64,000 nucleotides of DNA from Microbacterium maritypicum MF109 (GCF_000455825.1 NZ_ATAO01000188.1:1-64000), one strand, 5' to 3'; positions 1-7,575 are shown, counted from the first letter of the stretch. Numbers and translations are program-made. The notes: generated by a model from the sequence alone, not told the origin.

Positions 1-48
1 TCCGGTCCCGGTCCCACTCCCGGTTCTGGTTCCGGTTCCGGGAGCGTC
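1..48 (-). repeat. Gly-Thr-coding short tandem repeat at the nuclease C-terminus
   Basis: The first bases are a run of CCGGT/CCCGGT-like units. On the minus strand they encode alternating Gly and Thr with a few Ser/Arg interruptions (residues about 412-427). The run continues out of the window, so its length is unknown. It follows the HNH core directly and is probably a flexible tail prone to slippage. Confidence 0.6.
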
Positions 49-1281
49 GATGCGTATCTCCCACCCGTTGTCGTGGATGCGATGGTGACAGGTCTCACAC
101 AGCAGCACCCCGTTGGAGAGATCGGTCGGCCCGCGATCGCGTGTCCACCAGCGGATGTGATGCGCCCTCGTCATCTCCGGCGGCAATCCGCACATCGCGC
201 ATCCCCCGTCACGCTCCACCAACGCCAGCCGTTGCGCCCGGGTGAACAACCGTTTCTCCCGCCCCCAATCGAGCACCTCACTGTCCCCACCGAGAACACA
301 CGGGATCACGCCGCCCCCGGCCGCCATCCGCCGCGCCGCCCCGACACTGACCGGCTGATCCACACCATCCACGGTCGCCGACCCGGTCCCGGCCTCCAGA
401 TCATCCAGACCCACCCGCACGATCACCGTCGCACCCGCCACCGGAACCCGCCGCTCACACCCGAGCACATGCGCGCAGAACACCGAAAGAGCATCCGCCT
501 GAATCATCGGCACCGTCCGCCGATCCCCATCAGGAGCGCCCGCATCGGGCGCGCCCTTCCGCGCCGCGAACACCGCCGTCACGAACCCCCGGATCGCCGT
601 CACCACCGGCGCCGCGGTCTCCACATCGAGAACCGCGTTCAGATGCACCATCCCGTCCCGCTCGAACAGCGACAACGCCCGCCTGCCACGGCGCTCTTCC
701 TCACGCGGCTCCACCCCATCCGGGTCAAGCCACGCCTCCACCCGCACCACGAGCGTGCGCACACCATCGAGCGCGAGCCCTGCCGCCTTCTCCACCAGCA
801 GCCGCTCCCCCTCAGCGACGCGCTCCACCCCCGCCACAACCCGGCACCGATCCAGCGCCGCGATGATCACCGCCGCCGCCGGAGCCCCCAGCACCCCCGC
901 ATCCAACGCCGCACTCACCAACGGATACCTCGCCGGCAGACGCGCCCCCAGAAGATCACTCCGCGGCGCCGTCGCCTCACCCACCCTGACAAGACGCGAC
1001 GCCTCACCCGTCGACACCCCCGTCGCGGCCGCGATCAACGTCGCCGGACTACGGAAACCCTGCTGCTTCGCCAGACTCCCCGCACCCAACTCCGCACGCG
1101 ACTCCCGAGCAATACACGCCGCCACCGACACATGCACCGCATCCAACCGACGCCGCAACACCCCGATCGACGCACTCACCACGACCAACTGCTCCCGCGA
1201 CAACTCCCCCGAATCCCCCACACCCGCCCACACCTCATCCAAGCGAGACATCGCCTCATGCAACGCGGTCAAATTCGACAT
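1..1281 (-). CDS. DUF222/HNH endonuclease (13E12-repeat family), 3' end beyond window
   Basis: The minus strand reads open from an ATG at 1281 to the window edge (427 codons, no stop reached). The N-terminal two thirds match the DUF222 (13E12-repeat) family. An HNH nuclease module follows at about residues 361-403: a CAMC zinc-knuckle (C361, C364), AHHIRWW (H374/H375), and a second knuckle CETCHHRIH (C395, C398, H403). The last visible residues form a Gly-Thr-rich tail. Proteins of this family are predicted metal-dependent DNA nucleases, many copies occur in actinobacterial genomes, and their biological role is unclear. Codon third positions here favour G (GTG, GCG, CGG), unlike the C-favouring genes that follow. 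That may reflect the family's own lineage or transfer. A LexA-like palindrome lies 30 nt before the start. The family call is firm; the physiological role is unknown. Confidence 0.88.
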   Translation of the reverse strand, partial: MSNLTALHEAMSRLDEVWAGVGDSGELSREQLVVVSASIGVLRRRLDAVHVSVAACIARESRAELGAGSLAKQQGFRSPATLIAAATGVSTGEASRLVRVGEATAPRSDLLGARLPARYPLVSAALDAGVLGAPAAAVIIAALDRCRVVAGVERVAEGERLLVEKAAGLALDGVRTLVVRVEAWLDPDGVEPREEERRGRRALSLFERDGMVHLNAVLDVETAAPVVTAIRGFVTAVFAARKGAPDAGAPDGDRRTVPMIQADALSVFCAHVLGCERRVPVAGATVIVRVGLDDLEAGTGSATVDGVDQPVSVGAARRMAAGGGVIPCVLGGDSEVLDWGREKRLFTRAQRLALVERDGGCAMCGLPPEMTRAHHIRWWTRDRGPTDLSNGVLLCETCHHRIHDNGWEIRIDAPGTGTRTGSGTGTG

Positions 1282-1310
1282 ACTCGATTTTACCGCGACC
1301 ACCACCGACA

Positions 1311-1328
1311 TTCGAAGCTATATTCGAA
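1311..1328. promoter_or_regulatory. LexA/SOS-box-like palindrome upstream of the HNH gene
   Basis: The site reads TTCGAA-GCTATA-TTCGAA, two identical palindromic half-sites. The TCGAA-N6-TTCGA core has the same arm sequence and spacing as the actinobacterial SOS box (TCGAAC-N4-GTTCGA), although the inner C/G pair is not kept. It lies 30 nt upstream of the HNH start, and its centre contains a -10-like TATAGC on the minus strand. Several 13E12/DUF222 genes of Mycobacterium tuberculosis belong to the LexA regulon, which fits. LexA binding is inferred. Confidence 0.5.
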
Positions 1329-1485
1329 GCAATGCCGGCATATCAGCGGCGCATAATCCCTCTCCTGTCCGACGTCGACAGCTCGCTCCCGTCCCGCTCT
1401 CGACCGCCATCGATTCCACACGCGCCGGGAATCCTGCACGCCGCCCTCGCGTTCTCCCCCTCGGACCCTCCACGAAAGGCCCCCG

Positions 1486-1854
1486 ATGACAGATCGTCCT
1501 CGCCGTTCGGCATGGCCGCCCCTGCTGCTCGCGATCGGGCTGGAGGTCACCGCGACCCTCTCGCTGCGTGCGGCCGAGGGATTCACGCATCCGCTCTGGC
1601 TGATCGTCGTGGTTCTGGGCTACTCCGGCTCACTGTGGCTGCTGTCGGTGGTGCTCGATCGCGGCATGGCCGTCGGGGTCGCGTACGGCATCTGGTCGGC
1701 GATCGGAGTCGTGCTGACCGCTGTGCTCGGCACCGTGCTGTTCGGCGAACTGCTGGGGCCGGTGCAGATCATCGGCGTCGGCGTGATCGTGGTCGGCGTG
1801 CTGCTCGTCGAACTCGGTTCTCACACGCGCGAGACGACGGAGATCACCCCATGA
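1486..1854 (+). CDS. SMR-family small multidrug/cation exporter subunit A
   Basis: This 122-aa protein has four predicted membrane helices. It carries the SMR signature in helix 1 (a membrane-embedded Glu in the GLEVTATLSLRAAEG segment, near residue 20) and the conserved GVAYGIWSAIGV stretch. SMR proteins are proton-coupled antiporters of small cations such as quaternary ammonium or guanidinium ions. The stop overlaps the start of a second SMR gene by 4 bp (ATGA), so the two are co-translated and probably form a heterodimer like EbrAB or YkkCD. A GAAAGG sequence about 6 nt before the ATG can serve as ribosome site. No guanidine riboswitch is recognisable in the 200-bp leader. The substrate is not predictable. 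Confidence 0.87.
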   Translation: MTDRPRRSAWPPLLLAIGLEVTATLSLRAAEGFTHPLWLIVVVLGYSGSLWLLSVVLDRGMAVGVAYGIWSAIGVVLTAVLGTVLFGELLGPVQIIGVGVIVVGVLLVELGSHTRETTEITP

Positions 1855-2174
1855 CCTGGCTGCTCCTCTCCCTCGCGATCGTCAGCGAGGTCACCGCGAC
1901 GTTGAGCCTGCGCGCATCCGAGGGTCTGCGCCGTCGCCGTTGGATCCCCGTGATCGTCGTCGGCTACGTCGCGGCGTTCACGCTGCTCGGCACGATCCTG
2001 GCGCTGGGGATGCCGGTGGGCGTCGCCTACGGAATCTGGGCCGCCGCCGGCGTCGCGTTGACCGCCGTGCTGGGACGGGTCATCTTCAAGGACCACTTCT
2101 CGGCGATGATGGCCGTCGGCGTCGCACTCATCGCCGTCGGGGTCGGGATGATCGAGTTCGGCGGCGGGCACTGA
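1851..2174 (+). CDS. SMR-family small multidrug/cation exporter subunit B
   Basis: This 107-aa protein has four membrane helices. It has the same architecture as the preceding gene: the embedded Glu in AIVSEVTATLSLRASEG and the GVAYGIWAAAGVALTAVLG stretch. It starts inside the stop codon of its partner (ATGA). Paired SMR genes usually encode subunits inserted in opposite orientations that act together as an antiparallel heterodimer. The loop charges differ (an RRRR cluster near residues 25-28 here), which is compatible with opposite topology. SMR identity is very clear. The exported compound could be a biocide, a metabolite or guanidinium. Confidence 0.87.
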   Translation: MTWLLLSLAIVSEVTATLSLRASEGLRRRRWIPVIVVGYVAAFTLLGTILALGMPVGVAYGIWAAAGVALTAVLGRVIFKDHFSAMMAVGVALIAVGVGMIEFGGGH

Positions 2175-2215
2175 CGATCGCCAGCGCCCGCGACTGATCG
2201 AGCGCCCGGTACCCC

Positions 2216-2881
2216 TCAGTACTGCGCCGAGAACGCGCCGTCGGACTTCAGCAGTTGCCCGGAGATCCAGCGCCCCTCGTCCGACACGAGGAACTCCACC
2301 ACCGCAGCCACGTCCGCCGGCTGCCCGAGGCGCCCGAGGGGCGTCATCCCGGCCAGACCCGTGCGCGTCTCGTCGTCCATCCAGCCGGTGTCGATGGGGC
2401 CGGGGTTCAGCACGTTCGCCGAGATCCCGCGCGGACCGAGCTCGCGCGCCGCAGAGATCACGAGGCGGTCGAGGGCACCCTTGGATGCGCCGTACGGGAG
2501 GTTGCCGGTGACGTGGTCGCTGGTGAGCGCGAGGATCACTCCCCCATCGTCGCCGATCTGCCGCGCGAACGCGGCGATCAGCAGCAGAGTCGCCCGCGCG
2601 TTCACGGCGACGTGCAGGTCGAAGCTCTCGGCGGTCGTGTCGAGGATGCCCGACTCCACGTCGTGCGCATGGCTCAGGATGAGGGCGGTGATCGGTCCGT
2701 GCGCGGCGGTGACCTCGGCGATCAGCGCCTCCGGTCCCTCGTGCGTCGAGAGGTCGGCCGGGTGGTCGGCATCGTGCAGGTCGCTGGTGACGACGGTCCA
2801 TCCGGCGGCGCGCAGTCGAGGGACGATGCCGGCGGCGATGCTGTCGGCACGGGCGGCACCGGTGATCAGAGCGAGAGGCAT
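2216..2881 (-). CDS. Short-chain dehydrogenase/reductase (SDR)
   Basis: This 221-aa Rossmann-fold oxidoreductase has a degenerate N-terminal nucleotide motif (LITGAARADSIA, in place of TGxxxGIG), an N-A-R-A element near residue 95, and the catalytic YGASK tetrad segment near residues 129-133. The C-terminal LKSDGAFSAQY corresponds to the usual xxxDGG end. The altered glycine loop resembles enoyl-ACP-reductase-like SDRs more than classical ones, so the cofactor and substrate cannot be named. A TAGCGT box lies 6 nt before the ATG, so the gene is probably transcribed as a leaderless mRNA. It points away from the small membrane protein's end and converges with the SMR pair. Confidence 0.8.
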   Translation of the reverse strand: MPLALITGAARADSIAAGIVPRLRAAGWTVVTSDLHDADHPADLSTHEGPEALIAEVTAAHGPITALILSHAHDVESGILDTTAESFDLHVAVNARATLLLIAAFARQIGDDGGVILALTSDHVTGNLPYGASKGALDRLVISAARELGPRGISANVLNPGPIDTGWMDDETRTGLAGMTPLGRLGQPADVAAVVEFLVSDEGRWISGQLLKSDGAFSAQY

Positions 2882-2887
2882 GTCGCC

Positions 2888-2893
2888 ACGCTA
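2888..2893 (-). promoter_or_regulatory. -10 box TAGCGT, leaderless start of the SDR gene
   Basis: On the minus strand TAGCGT is followed by 6 nt and then the ATG at 2881. No Shine-Dalgarno sequence fits between them. The same arrangement recurs before many other genes in this window. Confidence 0.45.
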
Positions 2894-2912
2894 TCGGAAC
2901 CCGGAACTCCCC

Positions 2913-3449
2913 TCACGTCGCCAGGCACATCAGGGCGACCCCGGCGGCCAGCGCCCACGATTCGGTCGCGACCATTCGCGCGGTGCGCCCGTGATGGACG
3001 GGCTCGACGAACCAGTCCGCCACGACGGTCCACAGCACCACGCCGATCACTCCGGCGACGATCACGACCGACAGCAGCCCCGAGAGACCTCCGTGACCTC
3101 CGTGCGCCCCCGCACCGGCCTCTGGAGCCTCGCCTGTCACCGCACTCTCGAACGAGCAGACGGCGAGGAGCAGGGCGATGAGCGCACGGCGGAAGCACTC
3201 GCCGGCAGCCGAGGTTCCGCGCACCCCCACCGTGCCGAGCATGGCGGAGAGCAGAAGCACGGCCCCGAGCCCCAGACCGACCATCGGGGCATCTCCGGCG
3301 AGCGCGGCCACGAGCATCGCGGCCGCCATGACCAGCACGGCCTGTCGACCCTGCCACGGCACGGCGCGCCCCGCGATCAGCGAGGCCACCGCCGCGACGA
3401 CGGCCGCACCGACGAGCAACCAGGGCGCCGCCGGAACGAGATCATCCAC
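2913..3449 (-). CDS. Small integral membrane protein of unknown function
   Basis: I do not recognise a family. The 178-aa product has about five hydrophobic segments (near residues 8-28, 38-52, 56-74, 86-100, 124-144), plus a final hydrophobic stretch ending at residue 178. A short Gly/His-rich loop (GAGAHGGHGG) lies near residues 111-120. One or more acidic/His residues in loops could bind metal, but no motif supports that. The start is a GTG at 3449 with a TAGGAT box 6 nt upstream, a leaderless layout. It is probably monocistronic: 31 nt separate it from the SDR gene, which has its own promoter box. Confidence 0.65.
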   Translation of the reverse strand: MDDLVPAAPWLLVGAAVVAAVASLIAGRAVPWQGRQAVLVMAAAMLVAALAGDAPMVGLGLGAVLLLSAMLGTVGVRGTSAAGECFRRALIALLLAVCSFESAVTGEAPEAGAGAHGGHGGLSGLLSVVIVAGVIGVVLWTVVADWFVEPVHHGRTARMVATESWALAAGVALMCLAT

Positions 3450-3455
3450 ACCCGA

Positions 3456-3461
3456 ATCCTA
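3456..3461 (-). promoter_or_regulatory. -10 box TAGGAT, leaderless start of membrane protein
   Basis: TAGGAT on the minus strand lies exactly 6 nt before the GTG at 3449. There is no SD sequence. This supports both the GTG start and a leaderless transcript. Confidence 0.45.
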
Positions 3462-3562
3462 TTGACGCAGGAGCACCCCAGGACCACGTCCGGCGTCCGG
3501 AATCAGCACCGCGCCCAGCGCCCGAGACGCAGGTGCGTGCCGAGATCAGGTGCGTATGAAGA

Positions 3563-4498
3563 TCAGGCGAGTGCCGCGATCGCGTCGCGAAGGATGCCGT
3601 CGGCCTCGTCGAGGGCGGATGCCGCATCCTCGGGCGTCGCGTCGGCGGCGAGCATGAGGAGTGCGAGCTTGACCGAGCCGTCCGCCGCCTGCAGCGCCCC
3701 AGCCGCCTGATCGGTGTCGACGCCGGCGAGCTGCGACACCGTGCGAATGGAGCGGGCGTGGAGCTTCTCGTTCGTGGCCAGCAGGTCGACCATCACCCCT
3801 CGATATGTCTTGCCGAGGTTGATCATCGACAGCGTGGTGAGCATGTTGACGACGAGCTTCTGCGCGGTGCCCGACTTGAGCCGAGTGGATCCGGAGATGA
3901 ACTCGGGACCGGTGACGACCTCGATCGCGATCTCGGCGGCCGCACCGATCTCGGAGTCGGCGTTCGAGGCGATCGCGACCGTGAAGGCGCCGACGCTGCG
4001 CGCGTAGGTCAGCCCTCCCACGACATAGGGGGTGCGGCCGGATGCCGAGATGCCGACCACCGTGTCGCTCTCCGAGAGTGCGAGCCTCCGCAGCGAAGCC
4101 TCCGCGGCGGTGTCGTCGTCTTCGGCGTTCTCCACGGCCGAGCGGATCGCGGTCTCTCCGCCGGCGATCAGACCGACCACCATCGAGGGATCGGTGCCGA
4201 AGGTCGGCGGGCACTCGCTCGCATCGAGCACGCCGATACGGCCTGCCGTGCCGGCGCCGATGTAGATGAGGCGCCCCCCGCGCCGGAACCGCGCGGTGAT
4301 GCCGTCGACGGCGGTCGCGATCTCCTCGGCGTGCTCGGCGACGGCCTCGGGCACCCGCCGGTCCTCGGCATTCATGCGCCGGACGAGCTCAGCAGTGCCG
4401 AGCAGGTCGAGGTCGCCGCGCTCGGTCGTCGAGGCCTCGGTGTCGAGGCGGTCGAGCACGGAGAGGAGGGCGGCGAGACGGGAATCGTCATTCGGCAC
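3563..4498 (-). CDS. murQ: N-acetylmuramic acid 6-phosphate etherase MurQ
   Basis: This 311-aa SIS-fold enzyme cleaves the lactyl ether of MurNAc-6-phosphate to give GlcNAc-6-phosphate and D-lactate, a step in cytoplasmic peptidoglycan sugar recycling. Family hallmarks are the GRLIYIGAGTAGRIGVLDASE segment with its ECPPTFG continuation, the VGISASGRTPYV phosphosugar loop, and the GSTRLKSGTAQK segment. The length matches the family. The chosen start is GTG 4498, which overlaps the end of the kinase gene by 11 bp. Upstream frame extension would run backwards through the kinase and is not real. It is co-transcribed with the kinase and divergent from an RpiR/MurR regulator, which matches known MurNAc catabolic loci. 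No PTS permease for MurNAc is visible nearby, so MurNAc would have to enter unphosphorylated. Confidence 0.93.
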   Translation of the reverse strand: MPNDDSRLAALLSVLDRLDTEASTTERGDLDLLGTAELVRRMNAEDRRVPEAVAEHAEEIATAVDGITARFRRGGRLIYIGAGTAGRIGVLDASECPPTFGTDPSMVVGLIAGGETAIRSAVENAEDDDTAAEASLRRLALSESDTVVGISASGRTPYVVGGLTYARSVGAFTVAIASNADSEIGAAAEIAIEVVTGPEFISGSTRLKSGTAQKLVVNMLTTLSMINLGKTYRGVMVDLLATNEKLHARSIRTVSQLAGVDTDQAAGALQAADGSVKLALLMLAADATPEDAASALDEADGILRDAIAALA

Positions 4499-5381
4499 GG
4501 TGGACGAACCTTTCGTGGGGGAGGTCGGTGCGGCGTGCGAGCAGCAGCGCACCGTCGAGGGCGTCACCGCGCGCGGGGACGACCCGACGCCCGGCAGCCT
4601 GCAGGGAGGAGGTGAGGCACTCGCGGAACCACGAATGCGCGGTGAGTCCGCCATGGAGCACGACGTCGGCCGTGAGCGCGGACGCGGCGGACGCCGTCGC
4701 CGTGAGCAGTCGGATCCCCTCGGTGACGATCGCGCCGGCGACGACGTCGCCCGACTGCGCGGCGTCGAGGACGAGCGGGGCGAGCGTCGCGAGGCGCCGA
4801 GGGAGCGGACCGCCGCCCGCGAGCCAGGACTGGATGTCGGTGACCGCGCCGACGGGCTCGGCGATGGCCTCGGTGAGCACTGTGCCCGGCGCCAACCCGT
4901 CGTCGGCGCGCAGCACCGCACGCAGCGCTTCGCGCCCGAGCCACGAACCGCTGCCGAAGTCGCCGAGTTCCGGCCCCCAGCCGTCGATGAGCCGTGCGTC
5001 GTCGGCGTCGATGCCGAGCGCCGCCGCTCCGGTGCCCGCGATGAGGAGCACTCCCCCGGCCCCGTCGAGCGCACCTGCGTGGGCGGTGACCACGTCGGAG
5101 GCGACAGCGACTGCGGCACCGGTCTCGGCGGCGAGCCGAGAGGACAGCCCCTGCGCCGCATCCGGTGCCATCCAGGCTCCCGCGGCACCGACGCCGATCC
5201 GGTCGAGTCGCTCCCCCGCCAGGAGCGGGAGGATGGCGTCGAACGCGCTGGCCACCCCGCCTGCTGCGGCCAGGCCGGGAGCGCCGACACCGTCACGTTC
5301 GATCCGGCCCTCGGCGTCGGAGACCAGGACACGACACCGCGACTTGCCGAGATCGACGGAGGCGCTCTTCTGCACGCTCAT
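4488..5381 (-). CDS. BadF/BadG/NagK-family amino-sugar kinase (GlcNAc or MurNAc kinase)
   Basis: This 297-aa ASKHA-fold kinase has an N-terminal phosphate-1 motif (SVDLGKSRCRVLV), a glycine-rich GTGAAALG segment and GPELGDFGSGSWLG, typical of BadF/BadG/NagK proteins. The ATG at 5381 is preceded by AGGAGA at good spacing. The stop overlaps the MurQ start, so it likely phosphorylates the substrate that MurQ needs. This is the MurK role known from Clostridium acetobutylicum, where one enzyme phosphorylates both MurNAc and GlcNAc. A pure GlcNAc kinase is the alternative. Regulation is probably by the divergent RpiR protein through the inverted repeat in the 109-bp intergenic region. Confidence 0.85.
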   Translation of the reverse strand: MSVQKSASVDLGKSRCRVLVSDAEGRIERDGVGAPGLAAAGGVASAFDAILPLLAGERLDRIGVGAAGAWMAPDAAQGLSSRLAAETGAAVAVASDVVTAHAGALDGAGGVLLIAGTGAAALGIDADDARLIDGWGPELGDFGSGSWLGREALRAVLRADDGLAPGTVLTEAIAEPVGAVTDIQSWLAGGGPLPRRLATLAPLVLDAAQSGDVVAGAIVTEGIRLLTATASAASALTADVVLHGGLTAHSWFRECLTSSLQAAGRRVVPARGDALDGALLLARRTDLPHERFVHRAE

Positions 5382-5417
5382 CGGCTCTCCTCGGATCGGC
5401 GGAAAAAGGCTATGAAA

Positions 5418-5442
5418 AGAGACTACATGCGAAGTAGACTCT
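5418..5442. promoter_or_regulatory. Candidate RpiR/MurR operator between the kinase and rpiR
   Basis: An inverted repeat with 9-bp arms, AGAGACTAC and GTAGACTCT, is separated by 7 nt and has one mismatch. It sits centrally in the unusually AT-rich intergenic region that separates the kinase start (5381) from the divergent regulator start (5491). A second AT-rich element, AAAAAGAATTTTC (5445-5457), is adjacent. Position and symmetry suggest the operator for both promoters; binding is inferred. Confidence 0.4.
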
Positions 5443-5490
5443 GCAAAAAGAATTTTCACCGCACCGGCGGCACCGCACGATGGAGGACCG

Positions 5491-6348
5491 ATGAGCATCC
5501 AGTCGACGATCGAAGCCGCGGCCTCCACCCTCACGCCGTCGCTCGCCCGCATCGCGCTGGTCGTCCGGGAGAACCCCTCGGTCGTGATCGACAACACGAT
5601 CAACGAGCTGGCCGCGGAATGCGAGACCTCGGTCGCGTCGGTCGTGCGCTTCTGCCGCGCCATCGGCTTCAGCGGCTACGCGCCGCTGCGCATGGCCCTG
5701 GCCGCCGAGCTCGGCAAGGAGGCGGCGCAGTTCTCGGCACGCGGAGCCTACGGGTCGGAGATCTCCGACGACGACACCCTGCAGGAGGCGGTGTCGAAGG
5801 TCGCGGCTCTCGAACTGCTGGCGATCGAGGAGACCGTCGCCCGTCTCGACTTCGCCGTGCTCGAAGCCGCGGTCGATGCGCTCGACCGCGCCGACCGCAT
5901 CCTCCTCTACGGGCTCGGCGCCAGTCGGTTCGTGGCCGAAGACCTCACCCACAAACTCCTGCGCGTCGGTCGGAACGCGCACATGCCGGCAGACCCGCAC
6001 GAAGCCGTGGCCGTCTCGGTGCTGCCCACCGCTCTGACCGTCGCGATCGGCTTCTCCCATTCGGGGTCCACGCTCGAGACGGTGCGCTTCCTGGAGACCG
6101 CACGCGCCAGCGGTGCCGCCACGATCGCGGTGACGTCGGCCAAGGATTCTGCCCTCGCGCGTGCGGCCGATCACCCGCTCTTCACCGAGGTGCGCGAATC
6201 GACCTTCCGCGCCGGTGCCATGGTGAGCCGCATCGCCCAGCTCACGCTCGTGGACTGCCTGTTCATCGGCGTCGCGAAGCGTCGATACACCGAGACCGTC
6301 GATGCTCTGCAGCGCACGGGCCAGGCCACCCGCGCCCTCCGCGGCTGA
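5491..6348 (+). CDS. RpiR/MurR-family transcriptional regulator
   Basis: This 285-aa regulator has an N-terminal HTH_6 domain at about residues 1-77, including CETSVASVVRFCRAIGFSGYAPLR. A C-terminal SIS domain (about residues 110-250, with VAIGFSHSGSTLETV) binds phosphosugars. GGAGG lies 5 nt before the ATG. It is divergent from the amino-sugar kinase and murQ, the classical arrangement of MurR-type regulators, whose effector is MurNAc-6-phosphate. It most likely represses the kinase-murQ operon until the substrate accumulates. It could also affect the sugar transporter that converges on its 3' end, but that operon has its own LacI protein. Confidence 0.9.
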   Translation: MSIQSTIEAAASTLTPSLARIALVVRENPSVVIDNTINELAAECETSVASVVRFCRAIGFSGYAPLRMALAAELGKEAAQFSARGAYGSEISDDDTLQEAVSKVAALELLAIEETVARLDFAVLEAAVDALDRADRILLYGLGASRFVAEDLTHKLLRVGRNAHMPADPHEAVAVSVLPTALTVAIGFSHSGSTLETVRFLETARASGAATIAVTSAKDSALARAADHPLFTEVRESTFRAGAMVSRIAQLTLVDCLFIGVAKRRYTETVDALQRTGQATRALRG

Positions 6349-6386
6349 GGAAGGCGGCGGACGGACCACGCCGGTGCCGAACGCGA

Positions 6387-6422
6387 GCGAGCCGCCCCGA
6401 CCCGAAGGTCAGGACGGCTCGC
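6387..6422 (-). terminator. Hairpin with UUCG tetraloop ending the sugar ABC operon
   Basis: On the minus strand the RNA folds into a 16-bp stem closed by C(UUCG)G. The arms GCGAGCCGUCCUGACC and GGUCGGGGCGGCUCGC pair throughout, with two U-G wobbles. On the plus strand these two positions are C-A mismatches, so the hairpin is built for minus-strand RNA, which leaves the SBP gene at 6460. There is no U-tract, as is common in high-GC actinobacteria. Confidence 0.65.
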
Positions 6423-6459
6423 CGTTCCACGACGGTGAGCGTCGTGAAGAGGGTGCGTC

Positions 6460-7575
6460 TTACTGGTACGACTTCACGATCTCGAGGAGGCTCGGGACGT
6501 TGGCGTAGGCCTCTGCCGCGTTCTCCTTCGTGACGATGATCGGGTCGAGCAGGTAGGCCGGAACGACCTTCACGCCGTTGTCGTACTGCTCGGTGTCGTT
6601 GACGTCGACCTTCTCACCCTTCTGCAGCTGGCCGACCATCTTGATCGACTGCTCGACGAGGAGCGTGGTGTCCTTGTTGATCGTGGAGTACTGCACACCC
6701 TCCATGATCGACTTGACCGACTCGACCTCGGAGTCCTGACCCGTGACCACCGGGACCGGCTTGCCCGCACCCTGCACCGAGGTGATGATGGCGCGAGCGA
6801 GGGTGTCGTTCGGGGACAGGACGCCGTCCAGCGTCTCGGAGCTGTACGTCGACGTCAGGATCGAGTCCATGCGGCGCTGTGCGTTCTCCGCCTTCCAGCC
6901 CTCGGTCGCCGTCTGGGCGATCTCGGTCTGACCGGACACGACCTTCAGCGTGCCGTCGTCGATCTTCGGCTGGAGCACGTCCATCGCACCGTTGAAGAAC
7001 ACGGCCGAGTTCGCGTCATCGGGCGAGCCCGAGAACAGCTCGATGTTGTACGGAGCTTCATGACCCGCGCGCTCGGCGAGCCCGTCGAGCAGAGCCTGAC
7101 CCTGCAGCTGACCGACCTTGAAGTTGTCGAACGCGACGTAGTAGTCGACGGCTTCGGTGTTCTCGATCAGACGGTCGTAGGCGATGACGGTGACGCCGGC
7201 GTCACGGGCGGCCTCGACCTGGGTGGCGAGCTGCTTGCCGTCCTTCGCACCGATGATGATGACCTTGGCGCCACCGGTGACCATCGCCTGGATCTGGTTC
7301 TGCTGCTCGGCGACCGTGTTGCTGGCCGGCGCGTACTGCACGTCAGCCTTGAACCCGGCCTTCTCCAGGCCGTCCGTGAACAGCTGACCGGCGAGGACCC
7401 AGTTCTCCGAGGTCTTGTCCGGAAGGGCGACGCCGATTGTGGCATCGGCGGCGAAGCCCTTGGCCTCGTCCCCCGATCCGGAACCGGTGTCACCGCCGCG
7501 CTCCGAGGAGCAGCCGGTGAGGGCGAAGGCGCCCGCGACGACAAGCGCTGTCGCCGACAGAAGAATCTTCTTCAT
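6460..7575 (-). CDS. chvE: ChvE-type multiple monosaccharide-binding lipoprotein
   Basis: This 371-aa solute-binding protein has a lipoprotein signal peptide ending in LTGC (lipidated C22), followed by a Ser/Gly-rich linker and a type I periplasmic-binding fold of the ribose/xylose class. Recognisable parts are IGVALPDKTSENWVLAGQLF, AKVIIIGAKDGKQLATQVE, and the sugar-pocket region VIAYDRLIENTEAVDYYVAFDN. Homologues bind D-xylose, glucose, arabinose, galactose and other monosaccharides. ATG 7575 is the only start compatible with the signal peptide. It is the last gene of a three-gene operon (ATPase, permease, binding protein), separated from the permease by 62 nt and followed by a strong hairpin. 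Confidence 0.9.
   Translation of the reverse strand: MKKILLSATALVVAGAFALTGCSSERGGDTGSGSGDEAKGFAADATIGVALPDKTSENWVLAGQLFTDGLEKAGFKADVQYAPASNTVAEQQNQIQAMVTGGAKVIIIGAKDGKQLATQVEAARDAGVTVIAYDRLIENTEAVDYYVAFDNFKVGQLQGQALLDGLAERAGHEAPYNIELFSGSPDDANSAVFFNGAMDVLQPKIDDGTLKVVSGQTEIAQTATEGWKAENAQRRMDSILTSTYSSETLDGVLSPNDTLARAIITSVQGAGKPVPVVTGQDSEVESVKSIMEGVQYSTINKDTTLLVEQSIKMVGQLQKGEKVDVNDTEQYDNGVKVVPAYLLDPIIVTKENAAEAYANVPSLLEIVKSYQ

Noticed and set aside
1282-1485. Guanidine (ykkC) riboswitch before the SMR pair
   Set aside because: I could not find the conserved ykkC core or helices. The leader looks like ordinary GC-rich sequence.
73-1489. Long plus-strand open frames over the HNH gene
   Set aside because: They are Arg/His/Pro-rich with no domain, and the minus-strand frame carries unmistakable DUF222 and HNH motifs.
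4499-5332. Upstream extension of the murQ frame
   Set aside because: It runs through the kinase gene in another frame with Ser/Arg/Pro-rich nonsense composition. MurQ begins at GTG 4498.
4266-6533. A 755-codon plus-strand open frame across the kinase, the intergenic region and rpiR
   Set aside because: The composition is Arg/Gly-rich without motifs, and three well-supported genes occupy the same DNA in other frames.
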